Source: JBFGCM01 sp041581135 (GTDB lineage Bacteria; Actinomycetota; Acidimicrobiia; Spongiisociales; UBA5794). Taken from it: a stretch of DNA of 6,471 nt. Location: positions 1 to 6,471 of the forward strand of contig JBFGCM010000129.1 of NCBI GenBank assembly GCA_041581135.1, given 5' to 3'. The position numbers and the translations under genes were made by a program. The notes below the pieces were generated by a model, which searched no databases, was not told the DNA's origin, and worked only from the letters and a program-made list of their open reading frames with translations. Shown one piece after another: positions 5,733-6,471 of the stretch (the stretch's first letter is position 1; each line of letters opens with the position of its first letter).

Positions 5733-6471
5733 AGAACGAACGAATCCTGCGCTGGGAACACCTGCTGATCGGAGGTCTGGCCGGCGTGGTGATCGCCCTC
5801 GTGGTGTGGACGCTGGGAGATCTCGGGTCCTCGTCTCCGGAACCGGTACAGGCTGCCGCTCCCGCCGTGGTTGCGGCCGGGGCCGCCGACGTGTGGGAGG
5901 ACGACATCACGCCGCGGCTCACGCCCAAGGCGTCCCTGGAGCTCGCGCCCGAGGACGAAGTGAACGTGGCCATTGCTCCCGCCATGCCGCCTGCGGCTAC
6001 CCGCACGGACCAGCGCATCGTCGAGGTCCACTTCGACGTCGTCGAGAACGTGTCGGCGATCGACCCGGCCACGGGCGTCGAGTTCGAGACGTGGGGATAC
6101 AAGATCTCCGGTGACGACACTCCCGTCATCGGCACTCCGGGACCCGTCGTCCGGGCCCGGGTGGGCGACATCCTCCGGTTCACCATCACCAACCTGCCTG
6201 GAAACACCCACCCGCACAACGTCGACTTCCACGCAGTGACCGGCCAGGGTGGCGGTGCCGCCGATACCGTCGTGGCCCCCGGCGAGACGGCGGTGATCGA
6301 GGCCCGGCTGCTGTATCCGGGTGTCTTCATGTATCACTGTGCCTTCGGCGACGTGCCGGTGCACATCGCTCGCGGCATGTACGGAGGCATCGTGGTGGAC
6401 CCGGAGGAGCCCCTTCCGCCCGCCGAGCGACCCGAACAGCAGGTAGAACGTGCGGCCGCCGTGCTCGAACG
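5729..6471 (+). CDS. nirK: Copper-containing nitrite reductase NirK, membrane-anchored, 3' end outside window
   Basis: The frame is open to the window end (247 complete codons). After a basic start (MKNERILRWE) there is one membrane segment at about 11-29 with no lipobox or cleavage site, then an Ala/Pro-rich linker of about 60 residues, then a cupredoxin domain. All ligands expected in domain 1 of a copper nitrite reductase are visible: type-1 copper His163, Cys204, His212 and Met217 (in HPHNVDFH, YHCAFGDVPVHIARGM), type-2 copper His168 and His203, and the catalytic Asp166. The last type-2 His and the catalytic His belong to domain 2, outside the window. The reaction is reduction of nitrite to nitric oxide outside the cytoplasmic membrane. 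The short HCA-x5-VH loop resembles AniA more than the Achromobacter enzyme. The ATG overlaps the Rrf2 stop and has GGAAAGG 4 bases upstream. A multicopper oxidase relative is the alternative, but the Asp and His pattern favours NirK. Confidence 0.9.
   Translation, partial: MKNERILRWEHLLIGGLAGVVIALVVWTLGDLGSSSPEPVQAAAPAVVAAGAADVWEDDITPRLTPKASLELAPEDEVNVAIAPAMPPAATRTDQRIVEVHFDVVENVSAIDPATGVEFETWGYKISGDDTPVIGTPGPVVRARVGDILRFTITNLPGNTHPHNVDFHAVTGQGGGAADTVVAPGETAVIEARLLYPGVFMYHCAFGDVPVHIARGMYGGIVVDPEEPLPPAERPEQQVERAAAVLE

Noticed and set aside
5648..6364. Minus-strand frames opposite nirK
   Set aside because: They are antisense to well-conserved copper-site codons and are His/Arg/Asp-rich in the manner of shadow frames.

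Overview
The window is GC-rich DNA with dense, short-spaced genes. GC-biased codon use, a lipoprotein signal ending AAAC, an Rrf2 regulator of actinobacterial type and the general protein style suggest a high-GC actinobacterium, perhaps of the Acidimicrobiia kind. That assignment is inference from style only. There are no RNA genes, CRISPR arrays or insertion sequences that I can see.

Left to middle, all on the minus strand and so read from right to left: an enoyl-CoA hydratase/isomerase (crotonase) gene at 4827-4054; a small SnoaL-like gene at 3887-3471; then a compact tripartite tricarboxylate transporter operon in the order tctC (lipoprotein solute receptor, 3307-2315), tctB (small membrane subunit, 2278-1760) and tctA (large membrane subunit, 1760-234). 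Immediately after the tctA stop codon comes the interior of an isocitrate lyase/PEP mutase-family protein (230 to the window edge). It has a GTG start but lacks the first ~160 residues normal for the family, including the metal and catalytic sites, so it looks like a 5'-truncated remnant or an unusual short protein. The transporter would take up a tricarboxylate or similar carboxylic acid, and a lyase of this family would be a sensible partner had it been complete.

Right part, on the plus strand: a small two-helix membrane protein (about 4936-5184), then a tight pair made of an Rrf2-family Fe-S regulator (5328-5732) and a membrane-anchored copper nitrite reductase nirK (5729 to the window end), joined by an ATGA overlap. 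A recognisable promoter with a perfect 11-bp inverted repeat lies directly on the regulator's start. The likely logic is that nitric oxide or redox stress is sensed by the Rrf2 cluster, relieving repression of its own gene and of nitrite reductase.

I did not find a convincing wholly new system. The points most worth a second look are the regulator-nirK unit with its operator placed at the start codon, the decapitated lyase fused in position to the end of tctA, and a perfect 10-10-10 inverted repeat that would mask the ribosome site of the crotonase gene.
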